Assembly: GCF_004664715.2 (NCBI RefSeq)
Contig: NC_051079.1
Coordinates: 60,814,660-60,878,659 of the forward strand
Length of the DNA: 64,000 nt
Origin: Peromyscus leucopus
Lineage: Eukaryota > Chordata > Mammalia > Rodentia > Cricetidae
Direction: 5' to 3'
Below the pieces are notes generated by a model, which searched no databases, was not told where the DNA came from, and worked only from the letters and a program-made list of their open reading frames with translations. How positions within the stretch are numbered: the stretch's first letter is position 1; the number at the start of each line of letters is the position of its first letter. This document shows positions 10,666 to 22,356 of this stretch, in pieces. The position numbers and the translations under genes were made by a program.

Positions 10666-11015
10666 TGCTGTGGATATCGCTCTGTATAAATAAAATGCTA
10701 ATTGGCCAATAGCTAGGCAGGAAGTATAGGTGGGACAAGCAGAGAAGAGAATTCTGGGAAGTAGAGGCTGGGGCAGGGAGACACTGCCAGCTGCGGTGAG
10801 GAGAAGCAACATGTTAAGATACTGGTAAGCCATAAGCCATGTGACAACTTATAGATTAATAGAAATGGGTTAATTTAAGATATAAGAACAGTTAGCAAGA
10901 AGCCTGCTATGGCCATACAGTTTGTAAGCAATATAAGCGTCTGAGTGTTTATTTTATAAGTGGGCTGTCAGACTGCCGGGGCATGGTGGGACCCAAAGAG
11001 AAAACCCCAGCTACA
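10666..11015 (+). mobile_element. RMER17-like ERV2 solo LTR (older copy)
   Basis: Ends tgctgtgga and cagctaca (TG..CA), 350 bp. It shares with the LTR at 63.4 kb the blocks 'attggccaatagctaggcag', 'gagaattctgggaagtagag', 'agacactgccagctg', 'ttaagatataagaacagtta', 'gcaagaagcctgctatggcc' and 'atacagtttgtaagcaatat'. The U5 end differs. AATAAAA near the 5' part is not positioned as a polyadenylation signal. No flanking internal sequence, so solo. Confidence 0.8.
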
Positions 11016-11350
11016 TTTCTTCTCCTGGATGTTCACACCCTGGAGACTGCTCCCCAACAGAGACCAGTCTTACTGAGATTAGCTAACTGTGTCTCCTTGA
11101 TTTAGCTGTATACAATAACCCTGTCTCTCTGTTCAACTGTATATAATAAAATGCTGAGATTCCCAGATTCTGTGGTTCTCCATCAAAGGGCCCAGTCCAG
11201 CCAACCCTGGCTTTCTGTTCATGTGTCCGTGTGCATTTGTTGTTTCTTCATTCCCTTGTGGCTCTAGTCAGTCCATTTCTGGAGGCCTGCAAGGACTCAG
11301 AAGAGCCAGACACTATGGAATCAAATATCAGCTATTCTCTGTGTATCACA
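11016..11350. other. No recognised gene or repeat
   Basis: Contains two similar phrases ending in 'gctgtatacaataaccctgt' and 'aactgtatataataaaatgc', suggesting a small local duplication. I could not assign it to a family. Confidence 0.4.
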
Positions 11351-11354
11351 GGAT

Positions 11355-11490
11355 TCTACACCTCAGTTTCCTCATCAGCAAAATATGGATAATTGTAAAC
11401 CAGCTTCATCCAACTGTTGAGAAGATTAACTGAGAAGTGTTCAACATAGTGCCTAACAGGAAGTTAAGTGCAAAGTGTTTGATTTCTAAC
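11355..11490 (+). mobile_element. MIR SINE
   Basis: 'acctcagtttcctcatcagc', 'aaaatatggataattgtaaa', 'gagaagattaactgagaagt' and 'acatagtgcctaacaggaag' follow the MIR 3' half in order. Old and about 25% or more diverged by eye. Confidence 0.75.
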
Positions 11491-11995
11491 GGATTTTTAG
11501 ATATACATACTTGCTTGTCTATAAAATATTCTGTCTGCAGGCTTTAAGAAACTAAGTTTGATGGCATAGTGAATTCAGCCTGGGGACTGTGTGGAGGGTA
11601 CAGAAGGGAGATGCTACATGAGCTAGCATTTATCATACATTTGGAACTTTAAACCAAGTATTGTATATTACATGTGTTGAAATTAAATTAAATTAATTGA
11701 TTTGAAATAAACCAGACTCTAGGGAAAGCCTCAAACTAGTCTAGCAGGATTGACTACTTCGACTTGACTCTAGGATCAGACAAAACAACTTGAAACCAAC
11801 TCCTGGCAGCAACCCTAACCTCAGAGCCATGCCTGCTATCCATATGGGCAGCACACAGGTGTGCTGGAAGCCACACAGCAATGAAACCTGTATTGCAACA
11901 AACAGATTTATTGTGTCAGGTAGAAATCTGATGATACAGAATTACAGAAGCAGGGAGGGCCGGTGGGCGGGAGGGCAAAAGCTGACAGGAGACTG
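11491..11995. other. No recognised gene or repeat
   Basis: AT-rich then mixed composition. The 71-codon plus frame at 11790-12005 has no recognisable family features. Confidence 0.4.
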
Positions 11996-11999
11996 CTCA

Positions 12000-12168
12000 G
12001 CTTGAATTTCAGCTCAGGTGCTCACGAATTCAGTCTAGATTTTTAACTTCCCTGGGCCTCAGTGGACTTATCTAGAACTAGGAGCTATTATCATAGGACT
12101 TTGTGGGAAATGAAGAAAAAAAACAGACCGAAACCTTGTAGAAATAAGTGTTCTACAAATGTTAGCAA
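12000..12168 (+). mobile_element. MIR SINE
   Basis: 'ttttaacttccctgggcctc', 'agtggacttatctagaacta', 'ggagctattatcataggact' and 'taagtgttctacaaatgtta' parallel the MIR core and 3' end. Confidence 0.65.
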
Positions 12169-12172
12169 TTAG

Positions 12173-12243
12173 GTCTGGGGCTTAAAGGCAAAACACCGGC
12201 TGAGCATGTACAAAAACCTGGGTTCCAGCCCAACACAAAGATT
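12173..12243 (+). mobile_element. ID-like SINE head
   Basis: 'tctggggcttaaaggcaaaa', 'caccggctgagcatgtacaa' and 'acctgggttccagcccaaca' match the tRNA-Ala-derived ID head with A- and B-box positions. The A tail is lost. Confidence 0.6.
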
Positions 12244-12317
12244 GCTAATGCTACTATTACCGGGGCTTGCGGGAAATTTCCAGCATTAGCATTAGAAAAT
12301 TGCCCCCTCACTTTGCT

Positions 12318-12470
12318 GTCCCCCCCATGGGAGAACTTATCCTTTTGAAGGAGGAGATGAGGAGAGGGGAGGTTAGGTGGAGGGGGATAGCAAGAGGAGG
12401 GATGAGAGGGTGATCTGTGGTTGGTATGTAAAATGAATAAAAAATTTAAATACAAAATAAAAGAAAATTG
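12318..12470 (+). mobile_element. L1 3' terminus
   Basis: G/A-rich 3'UTR ('gaggagatgaggagagggga', 'gggatgagagggtgatctgt') and the terminal motif 'ggttggtatgtaaaatgaat' with an A-rich tail, a very common rodent L1 end. Only the last ~150 bp are present. Confidence 0.8.
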
Positions 12471-12932
12471 TCTGAAAGGTTAAGCTTGGAAAAGCTGTCT
12501 TACACTGACAACGAAGTGTTTTAGAGGCAGATATTTTAGAGGGGATGATTCATGTGCAAGGAAAAAATAAATGGCAACTATAATGCAACAATTATTAATA
12601 ATATAGTCAAAATTAAAGAAAAAAGAAAATGTTGCCAATAAAAGATCTTGTCTTCAGTTACTCGCTAGTAAGAATTTCAGAGGCATTTGTAAACATCAGA
12701 AAGCATCCATCTGACCCTGGAGATGGCTGCAAGATATACAGAGAAGAAAGAATTTCCATGTTGCTAGAAGAAAGTGAAAAGGGGATCTCTTTTGTTAAAA
12801 GTTCACTGAGCATCGATTTTAAGACTTTATTTCTCCTATATATCTTTGGAGAAGCATATTAAGATATATTGCCTATCATTCAAAAGCAAGAAGAAGCAAG
12901 AAGCCCCTGAGTAACACAGGCATCGGAAAACA
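12471..12932. other. No recognised gene or repeat
   Basis: AT-rich unique stretch. The 77-codon plus frame at 12629-12862 is unsupported. Confidence 0.4.
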
Positions 12933-13153
12933 CAGTGGTTCTCAACCTGTGGGTCTTGACCCCTTTGAGGGTCAAACAACCTTTCACAGGGGTTGCCTAA
13001 GACCATTGGAAAATGCAGATATTCACATTACAATTCTCAACAGTAGCAAAGCTACAGTTATGAAATATCAATGAAATAATTTATGGTCGGGGGTCACCAC
13101 AACATGAGGAACTGTATGAAAGGGTCACAGCATAGGAAGGTTGAGAACCACTG
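12933..13153 (+). mobile_element. URR1 hAT-Charlie DNA transposon
   Basis: 16-bp perfect terminal inverted repeats (cagtggttctcaacct at the 5' end and its complement at the 3' end). The internal text is the rodent URR1 one ('tttcacaggggttgcctaag', 'tttatggtcgggggtcacca', 'atgaggaactgtatgaaagg'). Length of 221 bp is that of a full non-autonomous copy. No transposase. Target duplications are not clear. Confidence 0.9.
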
Positions 13154-13289
13154 ATCTGGCAACACCAGTTTCTAGAGGCCAGTGCCCCTTGGTGTGCTCT
13201 TCATTTGTTCCCATCTAAGTGCTTTCAGAGTGGGACGGTTCTGAATGTATTATTGCACGCTTTATTTTGTCTCACCAAGTCTTATTTTT

Positions 13290-14150
13290 CAAATACTAAT
13301 TCAGAGTCACCTAAGAGTATGAGATCCATTTGCTTTTCCCTAATGAATCTATGCGTTTAAGGATAGTCTATGGTTATATCCCCATCAGTACACATTTTCA
13401 TTATCTCAGATTCTCACTGTTGCTAACAGGGCCACTATGAACTTTGTTACGGGTGTCTAACTATGTTTACTTAGAGTTTCCACATGGCAGCCAGTCACAA
13501 AATTGTTCCATTGTAGAACAAGGAAATGTCCCCCTTTGTAAGAGAATGAACAGTTGCTTTCTCATGTCTTACAGCCTCCTGCAAGGAGCATAGGACTTCC
13601 CATTGACACAAACACTCTAACTGCACTCGTTTTTTGACAGATTTTTTTTTTAATGAGGGGGTTGCATATATATTTAATTTGCATTTCTTTGATAACTAAT
13701 GATGTAGATTTTCTTAGCTATTAGCTATTTATAATCTTTACCCCATGAATTGCCTTATTTTTGTTGTCCTTTTTGCTTCCAGGTATGTGTTGCTTTTCAA
13801 ACTACGCACATTGCTGTGTGGGGCATATCTTTTCACACTTTGGTAACAAGTTTTGGTTTCTTAATTTTAGTGTAATATTAGGTCACCAATTGTTTTTCTT
13901 CCTTTAAGAAAAATTCATTACCAAAGCTTCCAATGAAACTTTAAAGTTTTTGCCCTTCAAGCGACTGGAAATCAACTTCACGTACAAAATAAGAGCTACG
14001 TTCAAATTGGTGCTAAAAAACAAATTCTCCCAGCCCCATTCTTGACTATGTTGACTCTACAGTTATCTGCAATATTCCCTTTATCAAATACAGAATTTCT
14101 CGACACGCTTGGAGCCACTTCTGAACCTTTATTTTGCGGCTAACTGCCAC
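13290..14150 (-). mobile_element. Old L1 (L1M) ORF2 region, minus strand
   Basis: 'tgctaacagggccactatga' followed by 'tttaatttgcatttctttga', 'taactaatgatgtagatttt' and 'ctttaccccatgaattgcct' parallel the reverse complement of the L1M ORF2 C-terminal part. Heavily decayed, with no open frame. Right boundary is uncertain. Confidence 0.55.
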
Positions 14151-15260
14151 TTTTTCTAACACAGTAGCAGTGCCTTGTTATTTTAATTACACCATCCTTA
14201 CAACGAAACTTTATAGAAAGAGAAAGTCGCCCGTCTTTTCACTCAAGAATCTTTGGGGAATTTTCTTTGTTTTCTAAAGCAGGAACTGGAACTTTGTACC
14301 TTGCACTTGGAATGTTTCTGCCTCTGTCTTCCATGTGCTCAGATTATGACCAGTGTCTTTTGGACCCGGATATTCTTGTAATATTCTCACAAGTAACATT
14401 AGCCCACAGCTAGGTAATTCTACAACACTAATGGTTCAACTCTTAATTGTTTAAGATGTCCCCCCACCATAAAAAAAAAAAATTGGTTTCTTCCTCAGTG
14501 CTTTTCTGTAACACTCCATTCAATGAACCAGACTATCAGAATAATTGCTTTTCTCCAGTGGCAGAGGACACAGAAGCTCAGAGAGTGCATTGCCAATACA
14601 ATTTTAAAGGGAAGTAATGCACACACATCCAAACTGATGGATTATTCATTGGCCAGGAACATTCACGTGGCTCCAACAAACTCTAAAGATGACAGGAAAT
14701 GCAATCTAGTATGGTATTGGAAGATGATCAAACACATTTGAGTACCACATGCCCACTGCCTCTAGCATCTGTCACAGGACTCTTCCAAAAAGCTTGGGTG
14801 GTAGAGGGTCAAGAGCTTGAATTCAGCATCTAAAGAACCCAACTTCATAATTTTCCAAGGCCTACATTGCCATTTATTTTGTGGAATTCTAGATTTATAT
14901 TAAGACTGAATTAAATCAATTTCTGGCAAATTCTGTGAAAATACAGTAAGTTATCTCCTTGATAATAGAAACAACTGAGTCAGTAAATGGACTCATTCTC
15001 TGTTAAAAGGAAATTGTAAGGCAATTGACTAAAATTCCTATGTTGCAGATGCTGTTAACAACCCCTTTCCTGTGTCAGCCATATAGAAAACCTATCTGTT
15101 GACTGGCCCAGAGAAGATGATTTTGCATTTGACAAGTTCTAACTTTTGTTATAATTTGCAAGCCCACTTCCTGGGTTTCCTGACCCTTCACATAAAGAGA
15201 GATGAGAACTCTTACTGTTTTCTGGCACAATGAGACTAGTTTGATGCTAACGATGTAATC
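14151..15260. other. No recognised gene; possible MIR traces
   Basis: 14560-14610 has 'agtggcagaggacacagaag' and 'ctcagagagtgcattgccaa', weakly MIR-like. The remaining sequence is unassigned. An A12 run lies at 14470-14482. Confidence 0.35.
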
Positions 15261-15261
15261 C

Positions 15262-15318
15262 AGGCCTTGAGCACGCTGAGCAAGTGCTCTACCACTGAGC
15301 TACACCCTCAGCCTCTCC
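15262..15318 (-). mobile_element. ID-like SINE head, minus strand
   Basis: 'ccaggccttgagcacgctga', 'gcaagtgctctaccactgag' and 'ctacaccctcagcc' are the reverse complement of the tRNA-Ala-derived ID head. No tail is visible. Confidence 0.65.
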
Positions 15319-15795
15319 TGTTCTTTTGGTATACTTCTGGTCTACACGTGTCCCAAATATAAAGCGTCTGAGATGACTTTGCAAAGTCAGAATTGTAATG
15401 TGCAATTCTTCATCACTGCAGCTAGAGTTGACAAGTTCATTTCAGACAAGACAGAATGGAAATGACCTCACTCTTTTTTTTTAATTCAAATTTTTAGAAT
15501 TGTGTCTGTAGTTGCAAAGAGTCTGAAGAAATGACTCAATTTCATAGGGTTTTCAATAAATGGAGGTACAATTGTTTAAGAGAAGTGTGAATTTTAAGTG
15601 TTTCTATTTTTACTTCTAAATGCAACACAGTCGTATTCTCACATAATGTTTATAACCAATCTGCACTGTTGATACATAGTTCTTAAGCTGCAAGTCATGC
15701 TCCCACCTGCCCTTAAGAAGAAGATATCAGACAGTCAATTCAGCACATCTGGTGGAAATATGTATAAATACAGTGAACACAGTGCCAAGAGAAAG
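15319..15795. other. No recognised gene or repeat
   Basis: Unique-looking, AT-rich. Confidence 0.4.
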
Positions 15796-15875
15796 TGTGG
15801 GGTCCAAGTCAGCTGTCTGGGCTCAGTTTCCATTTCTGCATATTTTTATCTATATAAAATGGGATAATTTTAATA
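15796..15875 (+). mobile_element. MIR fragment
   Basis: 'gggctcagtttccatttctg' and 'ctatataaaatgggataatt' match the MIR 3' half. Confidence 0.5.
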
Positions 15876-15883
15876 TTAAAGAC

Positions 15884-16242
15884 TATGATAGCTTAATTGT
15901 CAAGCTGACACAATCTAATGTCACTTGTGAAGAGAGTCTTGGTGAGGGATTGTCTTAATAATGTGGGAAGACCCAGCCAATTGTGGGTGGCACCAATCCC
16001 TAAGCAGTGGGGCCTAGCCCGTATAAATGCAGAAATGAAGCTCAGCACAAAGAAATATGCATGCATTTATTTTCTCTCTGCTCTTGGCTGTGAATGTGAC
16101 TAGCTGCTTCAACTCCCTGCAGTCTTGACTTCTATAAAATGATGGACTGTCACCTGAAACTGTGAACTAAAATAACCCCTTTCTCCTCTAAGTTGCTTTT
16201 CTTTTGGGAAGGGGTATTTTATCACAGCAACTGTAATACATT
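15884..16242 (+). mobile_element. MaLR LTR (ORR1-like)
   Basis: 'gatagcttaattgtcaagct', 'gtgggaagacccagccaatt', 'ctctctgctcttggctgtga', 'tgatggactgtcacctgaaa', 'ctgtgaactaaaataacccc' and 'tattttatcacagcaactgt' follow the ORR1 LTR from U3 to its 3' end. The TG start is eroded. The polyadenylation signal region is aaaataa. Solo. Confidence 0.8.
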
Positions 16243-16261
16243 TAGAATATACGCTAAGAGC

Positions 16262-16445
16262 TTAGGATCTAGAATTAGGTTGGCAGACTCTTACTGACTA
16301 TGACTCTTTAGGAGAGTTGCTTAACCTAAACCTCACACCTTCTATCTGTAAAACAGAGATGGCATTAATAGTTATTTACATAACTCTTTTGAATTTCTTA
16401 GTATAGTGTGAGGTACATAGTAAGTGCTTAATAAATGACAGAAGC
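16262..16445 (+). mobile_element. MIR SINE
   Basis: 'ttgcttaacctaaacctcac', 'atctgtaaaacagagatggc' and 'gtacatagtaagtgcttaat' mark the MIR core and 3' end. Confidence 0.7.
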
Positions 16446-16510
16446 AAATTCATGTAATAATATTGGTATTACTATATACATTTATATATGTTAGGATAGA
16501 TGGGTGGAAA

Positions 16511-16517
16511 GAGAGAT

Positions 16518-16573
<56 letters not shown>

Positions 16574-16577
16574 GAGA
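16511..16577. repeat. (GA)n microsatellite
   Basis: About 67 bp of GA with two GATA interruptions. Strict purine/pyrimidine asymmetry. Confidence 0.95.
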
Positions 16578-17747
16578 TTTCTCCACATGTTTACTGCACA
16601 GAAATTTTTATCATGTTTGCAACTATAGACAATCATATGTTCACTGATGATAAACATAGATTTCTCTTTACCCTGCAAAGAATGTATTTTTTCAACTGCT
16701 TCAACACAATATTATAAACAATGCTAGAAAAATAGGCACATAATCCTAGAAATGGAATCACTCTGCATTGACGGATATATGCAATGTGTTACTCTGATGG
16801 GCCAAATCATCATGGGAAAGAGTTAATGTACAATGAATTGAAAGCTCACAGAACAAGCCCATTGAATAATCACTGGCTGCATGATTTTTTCCATAAAGTG
16901 CTCCTGCCTAGGTGGCTGCAGGTTGTGCAAGACCTCAAGCACATAGCCTGGCTTCTAGGAGGTTAGAGTAGTTGGCTTCTTTGTAAAAGGGTATTTGATT
17001 TTAACATAGTATAAGACAAGTTCAAGTACCCATACAGTCCTCCTGACGTCAAAGACTGGGATTCCACCATGAGCAGAGGCAAGAAGTGTCACTACACCAC
17101 CAAGCCAGTCTGGCTGCCACCTTGTCCTCTATGAACTTAAAAATACACACAGTAAACAGAAACAGGCTGCCTTTCTGTTTCAGTGGAACTTAAGTGTCCT
17201 GAGGAATCAGCTGTAGGCATCTGGGAATGCTATTCCTATTATGTGTTACAAATGCCAAGCATTAACTATTTCCTCTAGGGCTTGAAAAATTCTTGGGAAT
17301 GTCAAGGATGATGCTGAAGTAAATGAGACATTGAAATAAGTCTTTCATGTCCAGCATCACAGAGATGGGTCACATCAGTGGAAGGCTCGGTAATGAATGT
17401 CCAACACTGTCTACTCCTCAAACCATGCTAATTAGTAATAGGCTACAACTCTTCATTTCCTTCTCACTCACCTCCTAAAAGCACCTCTGGCCTTTGCCTC
17501 CACCCTCCCTGATGCTCATCTGTTCTGATGACAGATTTCCATTCTACTCTCAGGGACTGGGCTTGGTAGGGTCAGCCTCAGCTCCTCCGCATCCTGCCCA
17601 GGTGCCCTTTGATGAATAACTCTATTCATCCTGTGCATGGGAGAAATTGGCTGGCACTGAGCACTAATTAATTCAACCTCTCACATGAGCTTCCTTCTAG
17701 CCAAGTAACCTGGTTTTCTCCCAAAAGACCAGCCCATGAACTCTAAG

Positions 17748-17750
<3 letters not shown>
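16578..17750. other. No recognised gene; weak SINE trace
   Basis: 16990-17120 contains 'acagtcctcctgacgtcaaa' and 'gactgggattccaccat', reminiscent of a reversed B1/B4 body but too diverged to call. The 60-codon frame at 16784-16966 is unsupported. Confidence 0.35.

Positions 17751-17801
<51 letters not shown>
17750..17801. repeat. (TG)n microsatellite
   Basis: Uninterrupted TG array of about 26 units. Confidence 0.97.
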
Positions 17802-17802
<1 letters not shown>

Positions 17803-19057
17803 TATGTGTTTTCAACCAGGGCAGCTTCCTTCTTTTCTACCTTTTATTTTGTTAATTGGTAGTACTCTCCTCTTGACTGGTAAAACTTCAAGCTATAATC
17901 AATGAGGGAGATTTTGTACAGTTTTGATATAAAGGGAAAAAGTAACTTTTATAGCTCAGATGGACCCATAGATGGATGCAGTTTATCCCTGAGGGGGTCC
18001 CAGGTGCTGAGAATAGAGAAACCCCATCCTTCCCTCTGGAAGTGACTGATGGGTCACAGTGAGGTCATAAACTTGGAAGATTACAGACAATGTGGGGAAA
18101 ACACCAAGTTGATGTGTTCTAAAGCTTCGTTATCATGACTACAAATTGGTTTAATTCAAGCTATTTACCAATTTCATACAGTTGTTAGGAACATTGCTAT
18201 TGAGGAAAAAAATTCCCTTGTCACTAATGAATTTACAGTCTCTGATGGAGCAGAATTACAGAGAAGTCCAACCGTGGAAAAATGACATAAATGCCTTAGA
18301 TGTGCAAAATAAAGAAGCCATGAGTTAACTTACAGGAAAGAAATGAAGACAAATGGGAAGCTTGTGAAAGAAGCTGGGCTTGAGCAAGACTTAGCTATGT
18401 GTTCAAATTACACAGAAACAGAAATCTGAGCCTTTCTGTATTTATCTCCCTCAGGTGAATTATGGGGAGTCGCGGTATTTCACATTCATATGTTTATATA
18501 TGGTCTCCCTGTCCCAGTGGACTGGGAGCCTGAGAGGATGGAAACTCAATGTGCAGCAACATGAACAGTACTTGCCACGTAGTAAGCACATGATGATTCT
18601 ATGCTAAATATACGGAAATGGGTGGAAGCATCAGGTGCTCTGGAAAGATGGGACAAAGGAAACAAAGGAAGACAGAAAATGAAAATCAACCCGCACCCTG
18701 CTGGACCATGTACTCTCTGTTAGGAAGCAGGTAAGTATTCTCGGCGTATTTTCACATCCTTTCTTTACATAAAGCACCCTGTTCTGCACAAGGTCAGGCA
18801 GCAAGCATCACGGGTTTTGCAGACCCTGTGGTCTCTGCAGCCACTCATCATTTCTGCTGTTGCAGCGTGAGAGCATGCCAACCGGCAAGTGTTGCGGTGC
18901 TCCAGGAAAGCTCCATTACCAAAATACTCAGGGAACTAAGTCTGCCCCACCGTCAATCTCCGCCTTCATACATCAACGGCAAAGAAATGGTTGAATGGTA
19001 TGTCGTTGCCTAGTTCGTGTAACTGTGTAGTTAAATTCAGAGAAGACACATTAATTA
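17802..19057. other. No recognised gene or repeat
   Basis: Unique-looking. 18530-18610 ('cttgccacgtagtaagcaca') is weakly MIR/L2-like. The 61-codon frame at 18828-19013 is unsupported. Confidence 0.35.
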
Positions 19058-19411
19058 CCATTATGTTCTCCAATAAATGTTTATGTCCCCACAAAATTCA
19101 TGTGTTGACATTTACTCCATGTGTTGTTGGGAGGCAGGCTCTGGAAAGGTGATTAGATTGTGAGGATGTCCCATGCATAAGTAAGGTTACTATCTTTAAA
19201 GAAGGGCCCCTGAGCACATTCTCTCCCTCCTTCTGTCATGTGAAAACATCTGAGAGGCCAACAGTTTGGGACCTGAGAGAGCCTTCACCACAACCTGGCT
19301 CATGTAAGCACCACGGTCTTAGATGTTTAGCCTCCTGAATTAAATATGTTTCATTTGTGGAGAAGCCAGACAGTGCATACTACATTTTTACAGAAGCCAA
19401 AACTAAGACAC
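19058..19411 (+). mobile_element. MLT1-type MaLR LTR
   Basis: 'tgtccccacaaaattcatgt', 'gttgacatttactccatgtg', 'tcctgaattaaatatgtttc' and the end 'gccaaaactaagaca' follow the MLT1 LTR order. Ancient and solo. TATA and polyadenylation signals are degraded. Confidence 0.7.
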
Positions 19412-21165
19412 ACATCTGTGGCATTGTTTGACTACCTGGTTGCTCATAGTTTAGTCCCTGGCAACCATAAGAAACCGTGTCTTTGTTCAGTTCCTCCACT
19501 TCCCTAGGCCTGAGATGAAAGCCTAGCTCAGTTCACACCAGAACATCTTGAACAATTATCAAATATGATGAGCAAATCCCCAAACACATGGAACAAGTAT
19601 CCCCAGAAGATGCTCCTTTCATGATCCAAATTTGAGTTTCTATTTGCTATCTCCAAGTGACTCAGAACCTTTTTTCATGAGGTAGAAATATATATGTGTG
19701 GCTATGGGACAAAATATTCAGGACCTCTGGTGCAGACTTCATGTAGAGTTCAACTATTGGTATACCAGAGTCATACTAAGATAAATAGAGTTACAGAGCA
19801 AGACTATATCTGTATAAGTATCTAGATAACTGATAGGGTGTTCTGTGTATAGCCTTTTCCTTGTTTTGTAGCCAATGAAAACTGGTGAGGAAGTATGAAG
19901 ACCCTATGAAACATGTGATTAAACATGTCAAACATGTGAAGTTACATGAAAAGTATACTTCCCACCATCTCCATCATTCCCCATTTTACATATCTTCTAC
20001 AGCTAAGAGTTGGTAATGAATATGTAAATGGGAGTGATGTCATAGACCCATCTACTCATGGATCTGAGAATGGAGATGTATTACCTTTCCCAACCTTTCT
20101 GTCGGTCACAGAACCCAGTCTAGCCAGTGGGATGTGGTAAGAGGTCATGAGCTGTCACCTGTTACTCTTCTTAAACAAGGTCTTTCATCCTTTTTCCTTT
20201 CCAGGTGGCTGGAATGGAAAAGAGGCCCCCTGCAAAAGCTGAGAGTGACATGGACAAGATGACAAATGTACACAGTGGAAACCCCTTGGGCCACTCAGAG
20301 GAGGGAGACAGCCATCCAGGAGCACCAGCTCAGTTCTTTGGTGTGAGCTTTAAGGCACTGAGATCAGAAATGCTGGTATGACCTTAACAACTGCAAGGCC
20401 GAACAGTTCACATTTCTGCAAACATCACCTGACCTCACAGAGCCTGAGAACCATAAAACTCACTGAGAAAAAATGAGTGGAAGAAATATGCCATTAAGTT
20501 AAATATTTTCTTCCCTTAAACTTAAATCATATAGCCTATGTGTAAGGAGAATAAGTAAACAAAACTGTCCTTGGAGGCTGAAATAATAAAGACCCCGCCT
20601 GGTACAAATCTCTATGAACAAATGGTGAAAATAAGAGACTTCTAAAGGGACCACCCTGTAGAATGCACCTGAGGACCATAGCCAGTTCAAAAGACACCTG
20701 ACTTCTGTACCCTTTGCCTTACAGTTTCTTGATTTTTCTCTCTATTTTTCTCTAAACTTCACATTATTTGCTGCTGTTCCTCATCTATCATTTAATTACA
20801 TAATGTATTTTCTTATTTAGTTAATGTGTGTAACTCCAAGTAAATGACAACTCCATAAAAGCAAGGACCAAGACTTAAACATTTTTTGTCCTTCAGAGAC
20901 CAGAAACTGAATGCATCATACTCCTTGGCCCAAGATCCACAATCAACAGTGATCTAGGTCAAGGTCTCTGCTGTGTTTTGCTTTATCATTTTCCCTTTCA
21001 TTTTCCATCCTCAATTTTAGTTTCTCTTTTCCCAAAATAATCACTCATTTTCACCTATTTAATGCGTGTATTTCTATTCCATCTTTCATATTTTCACTAA
21101 TGTACATGTCCAATCTTTAAAATTCAGTAGTATTAATTTGTCTGTGCAAGATACTGATATATGAT
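19412..21165. other. No recognised gene; possible ancient LTR at 20130-20470
   Basis: 20135-20300 ('tttcctttccaggtggctgg', 'aatggaaaagaggcccc') vaguely resembles an old ERVL/MER LTR, but I cannot confirm it. No coding evidence in the 64- and 63-codon frames. Confidence 0.3.
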
Positions 21166-21199
21166 ATATAGATGATAGACAGACAGAAATGGGTGATAG

Positions 21200-21345
21200 A
21201 TAGATTACGGGTAGTATTTTGTTATAAATGTAATTCTACATCTTACATTTTTACTCAGTTTTTTAAAAAATCTATCCATGCTGTTACATATTAATCTGTA
21301 TTTCTTTTGATTTGTACATAGTATTCTCAAGCATGCTAATTAACT
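21200..21345 (-). mobile_element. L1M fragment, minus strand
   Basis: 'aatctatccatgctgttaca', 'atctgtatttcttttgattt' and 'gtacatagtattctcaagca' match the reversed L1 'spectator' segment upstream of the ORF2 stop. Confidence 0.5.
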
Positions 21346-21802
21346 TTAAATCCATCAACATATTATAAAAGTCCAACAAAAGAAACTGATGAGAAATTTT
21401 CCAACTGGCCACCAATTGTCTGGGAGGTTTATTAAATTTAACTATTTAGCTAATGACTAGAGTCAGAAATGCCATGGGTGTTCCAATCTACTCACAAATG
21501 AGAATTGCTTTGGAAGTAATGCATGGTGACACCCACCCCATTCTTCCTAGCCATTATAGGCTCTGTCTTCCTTTGATTGTAGATTTGTTGTGAATGAACT
21601 GCAATACTTTCTGGTTTTCCTAGCTCCCAGAAAACTGACATGTTTGGGCAGTTCATGGGGAAAGAGAAATTACATTCAGTAGTGTTTCCCTTTAGATAAC
21701 AAGAATACCATCTTATCTTACCAGTGCCCTACACCCTAAATCACCCCTCTTCTCCATGCAAAAGATCTCCTGTCATGATCTCCTGAGACATAAAGCCCTA
21801 GC

Positions 21803-21968
21803 TCAGCATTCCTCAAGGTGTAGCCCACAGAGAAATGAGCACATCAGAATGCCCTAGGCATTTGTTACAGTGAAAATTCAGAGTTCTTCCCTAAATCAGC
21901 CTGACTGGGGATGGAATGCAAACTTTGCAATTTTTTCCAACCAACTTTGGCAATCACTAAGCATATTA
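21803..21968 (+). mobile_element. MER5A-like hAT-Charlie DNA transposon
   Basis: 'agcattcctcaaggtgtagc', 'gcacatcagaatgcccta' and 'ggcatttgttacagtgaaaa' parallel the MER5A order (tctcaaagtgtggtcc, atcagaatcacctggg, cttgttaaaaatgcag). No transposase. Confidence 0.6.
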
Positions 21969-21998
21969 ATGTTCAAATTTCTCTGTCATAATGCTTGG

Positions 21999-22356
21999 GT
22001 TTTTTTTTTTTTTTTTTTTTTTTACATGGTAGTGGTGATGGTGGTAGTGGGTGTGTGTGTGGGGGCATGTTCTATGTGAGCACATGCATTTACATGTCAT
22101 AATCCATGAGTAGAGGTCAGAGGCCAGGTATTGGCCCTTACCTTCTATCTTGTGTGAGCAGGAACACCTGTTCAGCAATGCATTCACCAGGTTAGTGGCC
22201 CATTCTCCTGTTTTCAATTCCCATGTCTTCATAGGCATGCTAGAATTGCAGATGTGTGCTACTATGCCTGGCTTTATATGGGTTCTGGGTATTAGAATTC
22301 CAGTCCTCACTGTGTGCCAAGTATTTTATCTACCAAACTATCTCTGCAGCACCATT
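21999..22356 (-). mobile_element. B3/B2-class SINE, minus strand
   Basis: A 25-bp T run (reversed A tail) is followed by TG-rich tail remnants. 'agaggtcagaggccaggtat' and 'ggcatgctagaattgcagat' come next. The reversed tRNA head is 'gtattttatctaccaaacta' then 'tctctgcagcacc'. Full-length but diverged. Confidence 0.7.

Noticed and set aside
11090..11160. 'agctgtatacaataaccctg' and 'caactgtatataataaaatg' as two polyadenylation signals of a gene
   Set aside because: A local duplication next to an LTR with no upstream coding sequence.
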